From: Flavobacteriales bacterium
GTDB lineage: Bacteria > Bacteroidota > Bacteroidia > NS11-12g > UBA955
Direction: 5' to 3'
DNA length: 36,290 nucleotides
Assembly: GCA_947487055.1 (NCBI GenBank)
Contig: CANKVN010000014.1
Coordinates: forward strand, 1-36,290
The notes beneath the pieces were generated by a model. It had not been told where the DNA came from. It did not search any database and saw only the letters and a list, made by a program, of their open reading frames with translations. Of this stretch, positions 7,767 to 15,574 are shown in pieces. The number at the start of each line of letters is the position of its first letter. Position 1 is the stretch's first letter. The position numbers were made by a program, and so were the translations under genes.

Positions 7767-10058
7767 TCAGAACTTAATGACAATGCCACCAAGCATGTGT
7801 CTGGTTGCTTGTGGATACAAAAACACTTCCTGGGTGATATCGCGGCTGCCGTAGGTGTACATGAATGTATATCCGTTCGATGAATACTTGCTGTTAAAAA
7901 GGTTCAGGATCTGCAACTGCGCGGATACTGTTGTTCCTTTGTTTACCATAAATGTTTTTTGCAGCCATAGCTCCGCAAACTGGTAAGGATTTAAACTGCG
8001 GTAGCGATCGCCGGTATTGTCCAGATATTGGCGGCTAACAAACTTGTGCAGGTAGCGGATGTTCCATTGCCCCGGCAACTGGTACTCCAGCCATGCTCCG
8101 GCGTTTACTGCCGGCGACATTGCAATCGGAACGTTGCGGAAAACACTGTCCTTATTCACGTAGGTAAAATAGTCGGGAATAACGTTGGTGATGCTTTTGA
8201 TTTTATTTTGGCTCAGGGCAATATTGCCGCCAATGGTAACATGCTTTATGGGACGAATTTCGAATCCTGCCTCAATCCCGCGGCGGAAACTGGCTTCTGC
8301 GTTGCGCCTTAGGGCAGACCCTACATCGTTCACTTCACCGGTCAAAACCAACTGGTTTTTGTACTTCATGTAGTACAGGTTCACGAACAGGTTCATTTTT
8401 TCGGTTTGTCTGCTCCATCCCAATTCCCAGTCTGTGAGTTTCTCCGGCTTTGGTATGTCTCCGGATTTGTGGTCTGTGAAATCGCTTCTGGATGGCTCTC
8501 GCTGGGCAATGCCCATGCTGCCGTAAAAGCTGTTTGCATTTATTTGGTACATCAGGCCTGCTTTTGGGTTGAAAAAGCCAAAGTTCCCATTGAAATCAAT
8601 GGCCCTGAGGTCGTTGTCTGTTCCTGTTCCCCGGTGGGATACCTGCCTGTATTGCAAATCAATCCAGGCGTGCAAACCGGTGGATACTTCATGGTTCAGC
8701 TTGGCAAAGATGGTGGCGTCTGTTTTGTTGCCTCTTCCATTGTAATAAGGGTGGTTTGGACTTGCGGAAGGCGCAGCACTCGCCCATATTACACGGCCAA
8801 AATGTTTGCCCTGGTACTGGTTCAGGCCGGCGCCCAGAATAAAGTTGAAACGCTGTGTGTGGTAGTTCCAGTTCACATTGGTGCCAAGCAATGTATTGTC
8901 CAGCCACCTTCTTCGCACGATGTCACTCCGGAAAAGGGTATCCGTGCCAACAACAGTTGGCGGCAGCAGGTAATTGGATAGTTTATCCTGTGGTTTAAAC
9001 TGCTCGAAAAATCCGAAACCGTGGGTGAAGTAACCGGTTGCATACAGCTGGCTGTTTTTGCCGGTGTTGATGTTCAGGTATAGGTGATGGTGGTTTTGGG
9101 TGTAATCATCAACTTCTGAAGCATAGTTGTAATAATTATAGCTGCGGGGGTTTGAATTGAATAAATTGATGGAATCTGCAGGGTTTCTATAGGTTACTCC
9201 AAGGTTGCGGTAATAATGGTTTAGCAGGTCGCTGGAACTGCCGAATAATTTTTCTTTGGGAACACCCCACCATGCCTGATAGGTTTGTTCTTTGCCACCA
9301 AAGGAAAGCCATTTTGCTGACCAGTTTTTATGTTGGTAGCCTACGGATGTCATGTAGGAGCGGAGTTTGCTGTTGGCCCTGTCTACAAAGCCATCGCTGT
9401 TGATGGCGGAGAGCTTCACATCCACGGTCCAGTGCTGGTTGATTAATCCTGTTCCTGCGGAAATGGAATGTCTTAGGGTATTGAAACTGCCACCGGAATT
9501 GGACACCAGGACGTAGGGATTGTTTGAACTGTAGGTTTGCATGTTTACCGATGCGCCAAATGCTCCTGCTCCGTTGGTGCTGGTTCCCGCGCCACGCTGT
9601 ACCTGAACGCTTGCAAGGCTGCTTGCCATGTCGGGCATGTTTACCCAAAATGTTCCGTGGCTTTCTGCATCGTTGATGGGCACACCGTTTATGGTTACAT
9701 TGGTGCGTGTGGCATCGCTTCCGCGCACACGAATACCGGTATATCCAATTCCTGCTCCTGCGTCGCTGGTGATGGTGATGCCGGGTTGAAACTGTAGCAA
9801 TACGGGCAAATCCCTTCCGGTGTTCTGTATTTGAATTTCGGCCCTGCCTACTGTGGTTTGGGCAATAGGCGCTGCGCTTCCGGCGCGGGTTGCCGATACC
9901 ATAATGGCTTCAATGCTCTTGGACGGGGTGGTGGTGTCTGCCTGTGGGCCAATGCTGTCCGCAAATGCAGTATTGCGGTTGTTTGGCAGTGGCTTGATAG
10001 CGGCTTGCAGCAGCAGTGTCAATGAGAAAAATACAGTGATAAAGATGGTTTTTTTCAT
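7767..10058 (-). CDS. TonB-dependent outer-membrane receptor, TPP-riboswitch controlled (predicted thiamine transporter)
   Basis: This 763-residue protein is a TonB-dependent outer-membrane beta-barrel transporter. The start chosen is the ATG at 10058, which gives a good signal peptide (MKKTIFITVFFSLTLLLQAA). The frame extends upstream to 10124, but that stretch is riboswitch RNA and not protein. A plug domain follows a TonB-box-like EAIMVSATRAG, with RVRGSDATRTNVTINGVPIND and VQVQRGAGTSTNGAGAFGASVNMQT. The rest is barrel sequence ending in the usual aromatic terminus (GGIVIKF). No carboxypeptidase-regulatory N-domain is present. The TPP riboswitch directly upstream makes thiamine, its phosphates or precursors the likely substrate; comparative studies of THI elements have predicted such receptors in Bacteroidota. 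Substrate identity is inferred from regulation and not from binding-site residues. Confidence 0.88.
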   Translation of the reverse strand: MKKTIFITVFFSLTLLLQAAIKPLPNNRNTAFADSIGPQADTTTPSKSIEAIMVSATRAGSAAPIAQTTVGRAEIQIQNTGRDLPVLLQFQPGITITSDAGAGIGYTGIRVRGSDATRTNVTINGVPINDAESHGTFWVNMPDMASSLASVQVQRGAGTSTNGAGAFGASVNMQTYSSNNPYVLVSNSGGSFNTLRHSISAGTGLINQHWTVDVKLSAINSDGFVDRANSKLRSYMTSVGYQHKNWSAKWLSFGGKEQTYQAWWGVPKEKLFGSSSDLLNHYYRNLGVTYRNPADSINLFNSNPRSYNYYNYASEVDDYTQNHHHLYLNINTGKNSQLYATGYFTHGFGFFEQFKPQDKLSNYLLPPTVVGTDTLFRSDIVRRRWLDNTLLGTNVNWNYHTQRFNFILGAGLNQYQGKHFGRVIWASAAPSASPNHPYYNGRGNKTDATIFAKLNHEVSTGLHAWIDLQYRQVSHRGTGTDNDLRAIDFNGNFGFFNPKAGLMYQINANSFYGSMGIAQREPSRSDFTDHKSGDIPKPEKLTDWELGWSRQTEKMNLFVNLYYMKYKNQLVLTGEVNDVGSALRRNAEASFRRGIEAGFEIRPIKHVTIGGNIALSQNKIKSITNVIPDYFTYVNKDSVFRNVPIAMSPAVNAGAWLEYQLPGQWNIRYLHKFVSRQYLDNTGDRYRSLNPYQFAELWLQKTFMVNKGTTVSAQLQILNLFNSKYSSNGYTFMYTYGSRDITQEVFLYPQATRHMLGGIVIKF

Positions 10059-10082
10059 GGATGCATATAGTTTTCTGCATCC
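10059..10082 (-). promoter_or_regulatory. Hairpin abutting the receptor start codon (riboswitch expression platform)
   Basis: On the minus strand GGATGCA (10082-10076) and TGCATCC (10065-10059) form a seven-base-pair stem with a ten-base loop, directly followed by the ATG at 10058. No U-tract follows, so translational control by structure at the start codon is more likely than termination. Part of its 5' arm (ATGCAG, 10080-10075) is also complementary to the 5' strand of aptamer helix P1 (CTGCAT, 10188-10183), giving a mutually exclusive fold. Confidence 0.55.
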
Positions 10083-10104
10083 GAAGCACCCCTGATAAGG
10101 TGGG

Positions 10105-10185
10105 ACATTTCCCTGCGCAGGCATTATCCTGATCAGGTATTGCGGGTATTGTCTCAGCGTTCCTTTACGGAAGCACCCCGAATGC
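10105..10185 (-). ncRNA. TPP riboswitch aptamer (THI element)
   Basis: The minus strand carries the conserved thiamine pyrophosphate aptamer core in the right order. CGGGGTGC opens helix P2, a small P3 hairpin follows (TTCC-GTAA-AGGAA), then the invariant CTGAGA, then ACCCG closing P2. After these come ACCTGATC, GGATAATGCC and GCGCAGGGA, which bind the pyrophosphate side. P1 can form between GCATT (10185-10181) and AATGT (10109-10105). Helix and loop lengths fit the family. It lies between a -7 promoter box and the TonB-dependent receptor, so TPP should repress that gene. This is the firmest regulatory element in the window. Confidence 0.94.
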
Positions 10186-10189
10186 AGTA

Positions 10190-10222
10190 CAAAGGTAATT
10201 TAATTGACCAGATATTGGCCAA
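10190..10222 (-). promoter_or_regulatory. Promoter of the TPP riboswitch and receptor transcript
   Basis: On the minus strand TACCTTTG (10197-10190) matches the Bacteroidota -7 box TAnnTTTG exactly. A TTG (10222-10220) lies 22 bases upstream, within the range reported for the -33 element. The predicted transcript start, about 10186, falls at the first base pairs of riboswitch helix P1, an independent consistency check. Confidence 0.65.
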
Positions 10223-10252
10223 TCTGGGAGAAATCGATAAAAAGGATTTTTA

Positions 10253-11248
10253 TTAATGCTTAATGAAACCTTTTTCCAGCAGCAGTTCGGCAACCTGCAC
10301 GGCATTGGTGGCCGCGCCTTTTCTGAGGTTGTCGCTCACCACCCAAAGGTTCAGGGTGTTTGCCTGGCTTTCATCGCGGCGTATGCGGCCCACAAATACA
10401 TCATCCTTGTCGTGGCTCCAAATGGGCATGGGATAGATGTTGTGCTGCACATCATCCTGAACCACCACGCCGGGTGCTGCGGCTAGTATATTTCTTACCT
10501 CTTCCAGGTTGAAATCCCGCTCAAACTCAACATTGATACTTTCACTATGGCCGCCGGTTGTGGGCACACGAACCGTGGTGGCTGTTACCCCAATTTCCTG
10601 GTTCTCCAGGATTTTACGGGTTTCGTTCACCATTTTCATTTCTTCTTTGGTGTAGCCGTTTTCCTGAAATACATCAATATGGGGTAGGATGTTGCGGTCG
10701 ATGGGGTGTGGGTAAACGGGTGTAACCACTGTTCCGCTGCGTTCTGCATCCATTTGTGCTACTGCTTTTTGGCCGGTTCCGGTAACGCTTTGGTACGTAC
10801 TCGCCACAATCCGCTTGATGGAATATCGATCATGCAACGGTTTTAGGGCCACCACCATTTGGATGGTGCTGCAATTTGGGTTTGCAATGATATGGTTTTC
10901 CTGTTTTAGCGCATGCGCATTCACTTCCGGCACCAGCAGCGGAATATCGTTTTCCATGCGCCATGCGCTGCTGTTGTCTACCACATAGGTGCCTTTGGCA
11001 GCGAAAAGAGGCGCAAATTCTTTGCTAACGCTTCCACCGGCACTGAAGAGGGCCAGATCCGGTGCTGCCTCAATGGCATTTGCTATGGAAACCACCGTCC
11101 AGGTTTTGTTGTTAAAGGTTATGGCTTTCCCAACGCTGTTTTCGCTGGCAACGGGTATGAGTTCCGAAACCGGGAAATTGCGCTCCTCCAGCACCTGCAA
11201 TATTTTGGAACCTACCAGTCCGGTAACACCAACAACCGCTACTTTCAC
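10253..11248 (-). CDS. asd: Aspartate-semialdehyde dehydrogenase
   Basis: The 331-residue cytoplasmic enzyme reduces L-aspartyl-4-phosphate to L-aspartate-4-semialdehyde with NADPH, feeding lysine/diaminopimelate, threonine and methionine synthesis. The NADP-binding loop GVTGLVGS is at residues 7-14. The nucleophilic cysteine is C126 in NPNCSTIQ, and the catalytic histidine is H234 in TTGGHSESI. The start is a GTG at 11248, with a purine-rich AGGAAGGA just upstream that can act as a ribosome binding site. It begins three bases after the stop of the small lipoprotein gene, so the two are probably cotranscribed. Length and motifs are typical. Confidence 0.95.
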   Translation of the reverse strand: MKVAVVGVTGLVGSKILQVLEERNFPVSELIPVASENSVGKAITFNNKTWTVVSIANAIEAAPDLALFSAGGSVSKEFAPLFAAKGTYVVDNSSAWRMENDIPLLVPEVNAHALKQENHIIANPNCSTIQMVVALKPLHDRYSIKRIVASTYQSVTGTGQKAVAQMDAERSGTVVTPVYPHPIDRNILPHIDVFQENGYTKEEMKMVNETRKILENQEIGVTATTVRVPTTGGHSESINVEFERDFNLEEVRNILAAAPGVVVQDDVQHNIYPMPIWSHDKDDVFVGRIRRDESQANTLNLWVVSDNLRKGAATNAVQVAELLLEKGFIKH

Positions 11249-11251
11249 TGT

Positions 11252-11512
11252 TTATTTTCCTTCCTCGGTAGAAATAATCAGTTTAGGCTCTTCTACCTGT
11301 GGGTTTTTTACAGGGTCTGGTAAAGGGGCTTTTGCTGCAGTGTCAGGGCGTTTTGCATCCTGTTGCTCCAGTTTTTCGAAATCGGATTCCTGACGCTCAC
11401 TGTCCATGCTATCCTGTTCTTTTTTTTCTTCTTCGGTGTATGCACCATCGCCGGAACAAGCAGCAGTAAACAAAAGACAAGTTATGCCTAACAAAAGAAA
11501 TAGGTGTTTCAT
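11252..11512 (-). CDS. Small acidic/charged lipoprotein of unknown function
   Basis: This 86-residue protein has a short lipoprotein signal (MKHLFLLLGITCLLFTAAC; lipobox FTAAC, acylated Cys at residue 19). A low-complexity region rich in Glu, Asp, Lys and Gln follows (EEEKKEQDSMDSERQE). The tail is Pro-rich (PLPDPVKNPQVEEPK). No domain is recognisable. It is probably a lipid-anchored disordered protein. It sits directly upstream of asd with three bases between them, so it may share the promoter at 11518-11525, but nothing links its function to amino-acid synthesis. Confidence 0.7.
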   Translation of the reverse strand: MKHLFLLLGITCLLFTAACSGDGAYTEEEKKEQDSMDSERQESDFEKLEQQDAKRPDTAAKAPLPDPVKNPQVEEPKLIISTEEGK

Positions 11513-11517
11513 AAAGG

Positions 11518-11525
11518 CAAAATTA
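11518..11525 (-). promoter_or_regulatory. -7 promoter box of the lipoprotein-asd operon
   Basis: On the minus strand the box reads TAATTTTG, an exact match to TAnnTTTG, and ends only five bases before the ATG at 11512. The predicted transcript would start at or next to the start codon, giving a leaderless mRNA. No convincing -33 TTG is found at normal spacing. Confidence 0.45.
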
Positions 11526-11544
11526 ATACGCTGAATTCAATTCT

Positions 11545-12063
11545 TTAGAGAATTTCCAACGCTTCGAAAAAATCGTTCCATTCGGAAAAGTCTTTTATGC
11601 CTGTGGAAACCGACTCAAAGCAATCGATACTGATACCCCAGGGCTCATTGCTCATAAGTATTTCAGCTGTTTCGGTTGTGGGGATTACGGCGCAATAGGT
11701 ATTCTCCGAAACAACAAGTGCAGGCACATGGGAAATAGCGTCGGTTATGGGATTGGATGTTTTTACAATCCAGGTTAGCTGTTGGGATGCGAACTGGTCT
11801 TTTAGTGTAGAAAATGCGGTTTCTTCAACCTCCATTCCGCTTACCGGTATTAGGTTTAGCAGGGTTTCTATTTTTTGTACCGTTGCTTCAGGCCCAATTT
11901 CCAGGATTATATCCGGACCGGCACACCAGCCTATTATTTCCTGAATGGTGGAAGCCGGTAGGTCATTGTCGCTGCCGACAGCAAAACCAATGCACTCAGC
12001 CATTACAGCAGCTGCATAGCGGGCATCGGAAAGGTCGCGGATGTTGTTGAATTTAATTTTCAT
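11545..12063 (-). CDS. Degenerate phosphoribosylanthranilate isomerase (TrpF)-like protein
   Basis: The 172-residue protein resembles TrpF at both ends. The N-terminus KIKFNNIRDLSDARYAAAV followed by IGFAVG mimics the TrpF opening (KICGxTxxEDA...GAD.IGF). The C-terminus VSTGIKDFSEWNDFFEAL mimics the phosphate-binding SSGVExxPGxKD segment. The catalytic cysteine expected in KICG is absent (KFNN), the QLHG-type strand is not visible, and the chain is about 30 residues shorter than usual. No trp genes are nearby; it lies between the E2 gene and the lipoprotein-asd pair. It is probably a non-catalytic TIM-barrel relative of unknown role. The family link comes from pattern similarity only. Confidence 0.6.
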   Translation of the reverse strand: MKIKFNNIRDLSDARYAAAVMAECIGFAVGSDNDLPASTIQEIIGWCAGPDIILEIGPEATVQKIETLLNLIPVSGMEVEETAFSTLKDQFASQQLTWIVKTSNPITDAISHVPALVVSENTYCAVIPTTETAEILMSNEPWGISIDCFESVSTGIKDFSEWNDFFEALEIL

Positions 12064-12099
12064 AAAAGGTCAGCGAAGCCCCGGTGGGAGGCTACAGCC

Positions 12100-13335
12100 T
12101 TAAACCAGCATTTTCACAGGCTCTTCTAGGAATGCCTTGAAGGTGTTGAGGAAGGAAGCTCCAATGGCGCCATCCACCACGCGGTGGTCGCAGCTAAGGG
12201 TCACTTTCATGGTTTTAACAGGCTTGATTTCTCCGTTAACTACACCCACTGTATCTTTTACTGCGCCAACAGCCATGATGCAGGCATCGGGCGGGTTGAT
12301 GATGGCGGTAAATTCTTCAATACCAAACATACCAAGGTTGCTGATGGTAAAGGTATTACCAGCCCAATCCTGGGGTTGAAGTTTCTTTTCTTTGGCGCGT
12401 TTGCCGTAATCTTTTACTTCGGTGCTGATGTGGCTGAGGCTTTTTTGGTCTGCAAAGCGCACCACAGGCACCAGCAAGCCTTCTTCTACAGCCATGGCTA
12501 TACCAATATGGATATGGTGATTGTAGCGGATTTTGGTGCCCAGCCAGCTGCTGTTTACCTTCGGGTGTTTGCGCAAGGCAGAAGCCACCGCTTTGATAAC
12601 CAGGTCGTTCATGCTGATTTTCACATCGCTGATGGCATTCATTTGTTCGCGGGCCGCAACTGCATTGTCCATGTTTATTTCCATGGTCAGATAGAAATGC
12701 GGTGCTCCGAATTTGCTTTCGCTGAGGCGTGCAGCAATGGTTTTGCGCATCTGGCTCACGGCTACTTCTTCGAAGCTTTCGGTTCCGGAAACGTATGATA
12801 TGGCGGGGGCGGATGCTGAAGCGGCAGCAGGGGTAAATTCCTCAATATCCTTGCGGATGATGCGGCCATTTTCTCCTGATCCCTGCACCTGGTGCAGGTC
12901 AATGCCTTTTTCTTCTGCCAGTTTTTTGGCCAAAGGAGAAGCTTTCAGGCGGTCGTCGGCACTGGTTGTGGTAATAGGTGCTGCAACCGGTGCGGCAGCC
13001 GTCTGCTGAGGAGCAGGGGCAGAAACCGTTTCGGCGGCAGGTGCTGCAGAAACAGCCGGTGCTGCCGGTGCTCCGCTGAGGAATGACTGATAGTCATCTC
13101 CGGGATTTCCAACAACAGCAATCACACCATCAACAGGGATGGCGCTGCCTTCTTCCACCAGGTACAGGATGCTGCCCTTGGCATACACCTCCATATCCAT
13201 GGTGGCTTTGTCGGTTTCCACTTCAGCAAGTACATCACCGCTTTTCACGGTATCACCAACTTTGTAATTCCACTTCACAATGACACCTTCGGTCATCGTA
13301 TCGCTCATTTTGGGCAATTTAACTGCTTCTGCCAT
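12100..13335 (-). CDS. pdhC: Pyruvate dehydrogenase complex E2, dihydrolipoamide acetyltransferase
   Basis: This 411-residue protein transfers acetyl groups from lipoyl-lysine to CoA as the core of the pyruvate dehydrogenase complex. It has one N-terminal lipoyl domain (residues 5-80; lipoylated Lys43 in VETDKATMD). An Ala/Pro-rich linker (about 95-135) leads to the peripheral-subunit-binding domain (KASPLAKKLAEEKGIDL...GRIIRKDI). The C-terminal catalytic domain has the active-site DHRVVDGA motif near the end. The ATG at 13335 is chosen because the lipoyl domain follows at normal distance; a TTG 12 bases upstream is less likely. The E1 genes are not adjacent. Branched-chain E2 is an alternative, but the LPKMSDTMTEG opening is PDH-like. 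Confidence 0.9.
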   Translation of the reverse strand: MAEAVKLPKMSDTMTEGVIVKWNYKVGDTVKSGDVLAEVETDKATMDMEVYAKGSILYLVEEGSAIPVDGVIAVVGNPGDDYQSFLSGAPAAPAVSAAPAAETVSAPAPQQTAAAPVAAPITTTSADDRLKASPLAKKLAEEKGIDLHQVQGSGENGRIIRKDIEEFTPAAASASAPAISYVSGTESFEEVAVSQMRKTIAARLSESKFGAPHFYLTMEINMDNAVAAREQMNAISDVKISMNDLVIKAVASALRKHPKVNSSWLGTKIRYNHHIHIGIAMAVEEGLLVPVVRFADQKSLSHISTEVKDYGKRAKEKKLQPQDWAGNTFTISNLGMFGIEEFTAIINPPDACIMAVGAVKDTVGVVNGEIKPVKTMKVTLSCDHRVVDGAIGASFLNTFKAFLEEPVKMLV

Positions 13336-13344
13336 ATCAGTTGG

Positions 13345-13352
13345 CAAAGATA
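13345..13352 (-). promoter_or_regulatory. -7 promoter box of the E2 gene
   Basis: The minus strand reads TATCTTTG, an exact TAnnTTTG match, ending ten bases before the ATG at 13335. A TTG lies 15 bases upstream, shorter than the preferred spacing. The untranslated leader would be about five bases. Confidence 0.42.
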
Positions 13353-13530
13353 ATGCAATTAGGTGTTCAATTTTGGACTAGCATTTAAGGCTGTTTAAGG
13401 TTTTTGGGTAAAAGGTTGTAATTGCTTATTTGTTTTAGTTCCAAGGCTGATTGTAAACACAGACAAGGCATTGGGTTGGATGTGACAGAAATGTTGACAG
13501 GATTTATCGCACATGAATTACATTCGCATC

Positions 13531-14334
13531 ATGTCCCAGCATTTTCCTTTCGAAGCCTTTCTTGGCCATGTTATGCAAAACGGCACTCCCAAAACTGACC
13601 GCACCGGTACCGGTACGGTGAGCGTTTTCGGAGGGCAGCTGCGTTTCAACCTGCAAGAGGGTTTCCCGCTGATTACCACCAAAAAAGTCCACCTCAAGAG
13701 CATTATTTATGAACTCTTGTGGTTTTTGAAAGGGGAAACCAACGTTGCTTACCTCAAGGAACATGGCGTGAGTATCTGGGACGAATGGGCAAACGAAAAC
13801 GGAGAACTGGGCCCCGTTTACGGCAAGCAGTGGCGCAGCTGGGAGGCCAAAGATGGCCGTATAATTGACCAGATTTCCGAAGCCCTGCACCTGATAAAAA
13901 ACAACCCCGACAGCCGCCGTATTTTGGTGAACGCATGGAATGTGGGCGAAATAGACAAAATGGCCCTGATGCCCTGCCATACCATGTTTCAGTTTTATGT
14001 GGCAGACGGAAAATTGAGTTGCCAGCTGTACCAGCGAAGTGCGGATTTGTTTTTGGGTGTGCCCTTCAATATTGCCAGCTACGCCCTCTTAACCATGATG
14101 ATGGCCCAGGTTTGCGGCCTGCAGTGCGGCGATTTTGTGCACACGTTTGGCGATGCGCACATTTATAGCAACCACTTCGAGCAGGTGAAGGAACAGCTAA
14201 GCCGCGAACCCCGTTCGTATCCGCAAATGAAACTCAATCCGGATGTAACAGACCTCTTTGCCTTCGATTATAGCGATTTTACCCTTGAAAACTACGATCC
14301 CTGGCCTGCAATTAAGGCCCAGGTGGCGGTTTAG
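13531..14334 (+). CDS. thyA: Thymidylate synthase (ThyA type)
   Basis: The enzyme makes dTMP from dUMP using methylenetetrahydrofolate. With the ATG at 13531 it is 267 residues, close to the 264 of E. coli ThyA, with the nucleophile at C149 ([12 protein letters not shown]). Other conserved blocks are [12 protein letters not shown] (23-34), [12 protein letters not shown] (94-105), [11 protein letters not shown] (127-137) and [20 protein letters not shown]. An in-frame ATG at 13513 would add six residues (MNYIRI) and cannot be excluded; neither start has a Shine-Dalgarno. No folA (dihydrofolate reductase) follows, although that pairing is common. The downstream gene on the same strand is unrelated. 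Confidence 0.95.
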   Translation: MSQHFPFEAFLGHVMQNGTPKTDRTGTGTVSVFGGQLRFNLQEGFPLITTKKVHLKSIIYELLWFLKGETNVAYLKEHGVSIWDEWANENGELGPVYGKQWRSWEAKDGRIIDQISEALHLIKNNPDSRRILVNAWNVGEIDKMALMPCHTMFQFYVADGKLSCQLYQRSADLFLGVPFNIASYALLTMMMAQVCGLQCGDFVHTFGDAHIYSNHFEQVKEQLSREPRSYPQMKLNPDVTDLFAFDYSDFTLENYDPWPAIKAQVAV

Positions 14335-14480
14335 CGGTATTTTGATGCCGGTAATTGTGGTGCCTGATTGGGTTGCCAAAAACCAGCTGCAAGGCTGAAA
14401 ATAGGAGTCAGCGTTTTGTTTATTGTACATGTGCATGAATACTCCCTTGGCAATCGTGGTTTCGGTGCGAAATTGCAGCC

Positions 14481-15569
14481 ATGCTTGATGCCTTTTTTGA
14501 GCCCGTGGATAATGCCATTTGGGCGCCTTTTCGCAACAACGATTCGCTACTGGGTGGTAAAATGAGCATCCATGGACACACCTTCCCAAAATTAAAAAAT
14601 ATTCAGCTGGCCATTGTGGGTGCAGGCTATCCCGCCGATGAGGTGCGGAAGAAGCTATATGGCCTTGCCTGGCGTTTCGATCGACTAGGAATGGCAGACC
14701 TGGGCAACCTGAAATTGAGCGGTGATGCCAACAGCCGTCAGTTTGCCATGAGCGAAGCCATCGGTGAGTTGCTCAATGCAGGTATCAAGGTTTTGGTTAT
14801 TGGCCACGATCCATTGTTGATTTATGGATATTATAAGGCTTACCGCCAAACAAAAGAGCCGGTGGAAGTGGTGAAGGTGAGCCCGGATGTGGACCTCGAT
14901 GAAGGCACACCATTGAGGCAGATATTGGTAGAAAAGCCAAGTTACCTGTTCAATATCGATTTTTTGGGTACCCAGGGTTATTACATCAACAACCAAACCG
15001 CTGCGGTGCTGGATAAAATGTATTTCGAAAACCACCGATTGGGTGAAATCCGCACCGATATTGAGGAATCGGAACCCATACTACGCAGTGCACACATGAT
15101 GATGTTTGATATGAATGCCTGCCGTTATGCCGATTCGCCGGGTACTATGCTGCAAAGTCCAAATGGCTTGTATGCCGAGGAGGCGGCCAGGCTGGCCAGG
15201 TATGCAGGCGTTAGCAATACGCTTAGTTCTGCTTATTTCTATGGCCTCAATCCGGATAATGCGCACGACGCAGACCATGTGTTGCTCTCGCAAATGCTTT
15301 GGTATTTTATAGACGGATATTGTGCCCGGTTCAACGATCACCCCATACACAACCACGAAGATTTTCTGATTTACCGAAACAGGCTCAGCAGCACCGGTCA
15401 TGAAATTATTTTCTATAAAAGCCGCAAAAGCAACCGCTGGTGGATGGAAATTCCGCATCCCTACGATAAAAAATCCTTTTTTATAGGTTGCAGTTACAAA
15501 GATTATCAAACGGTGTGCAACGATGAAATGCCGGACCGCTGGTGGCGCGCCTATCAGCGTTTGATGTGA
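14481..15569 (+). CDS. Ureohydrolase (arginase/formimidoylglutamase)-fold protein with altered metal ligands
   Basis: This 362-residue protein resembles the arginase/agmatinase/formimidoylglutamase superfamily as found in many Bacteroidota. The three metal-ligand strands can be recognised but are changed. IKVLVIGHDPLLIYGYY stands where GGxHS is expected, KVSPDVDLDEG replaces the DAHxD strand, and MMMFDMNACRYADSPG replaces SxDxDxxDP. Only some of the aspartates remain, and the histidines of the first two motifs are not in canonical place. A C-terminal extension (about 290-362) rich in Trp and Tyr (SNRWWMEIPHPYDKKS) follows. It is probably not a normal Mn-dependent hydrolase. Length is slightly above the usual 300-330. 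The gene stands alone after thyA with a 146-base gap. Confidence 0.7.
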   Translation: MLDAFFEPVDNAIWAPFRNNDSLLGGKMSIHGHTFPKLKNIQLAIVGAGYPADEVRKKLYGLAWRFDRLGMADLGNLKLSGDANSRQFAMSEAIGELLNAGIKVLVIGHDPLLIYGYYKAYRQTKEPVEVVKVSPDVDLDEGTPLRQILVEKPSYLFNIDFLGTQGYYINNQTAAVLDKMYFENHRLGEIRTDIEESEPILRSAHMMMFDMNACRYADSPGTMLQSPNGLYAEEAARLARYAGVSNTLSSAYFYGLNPDNAHDADHVLLSQMLWYFIDGYCARFNDHPIHNHEDFLIYRNRLSSTGHEIIFYKSRKSNRWWMEIPHPYDKKSFFIGCSYKDYQTVCNDEMPDRWWRAYQRLM

Positions 15570-15574
15570 TTTTG

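Noticed and set aside
10059-10124. N-terminal extension of the TonB-dependent receptor
   Set aside because: The 22 extra codons fall within the riboswitch aptamer and platform, and the signal peptide starts at 10058.
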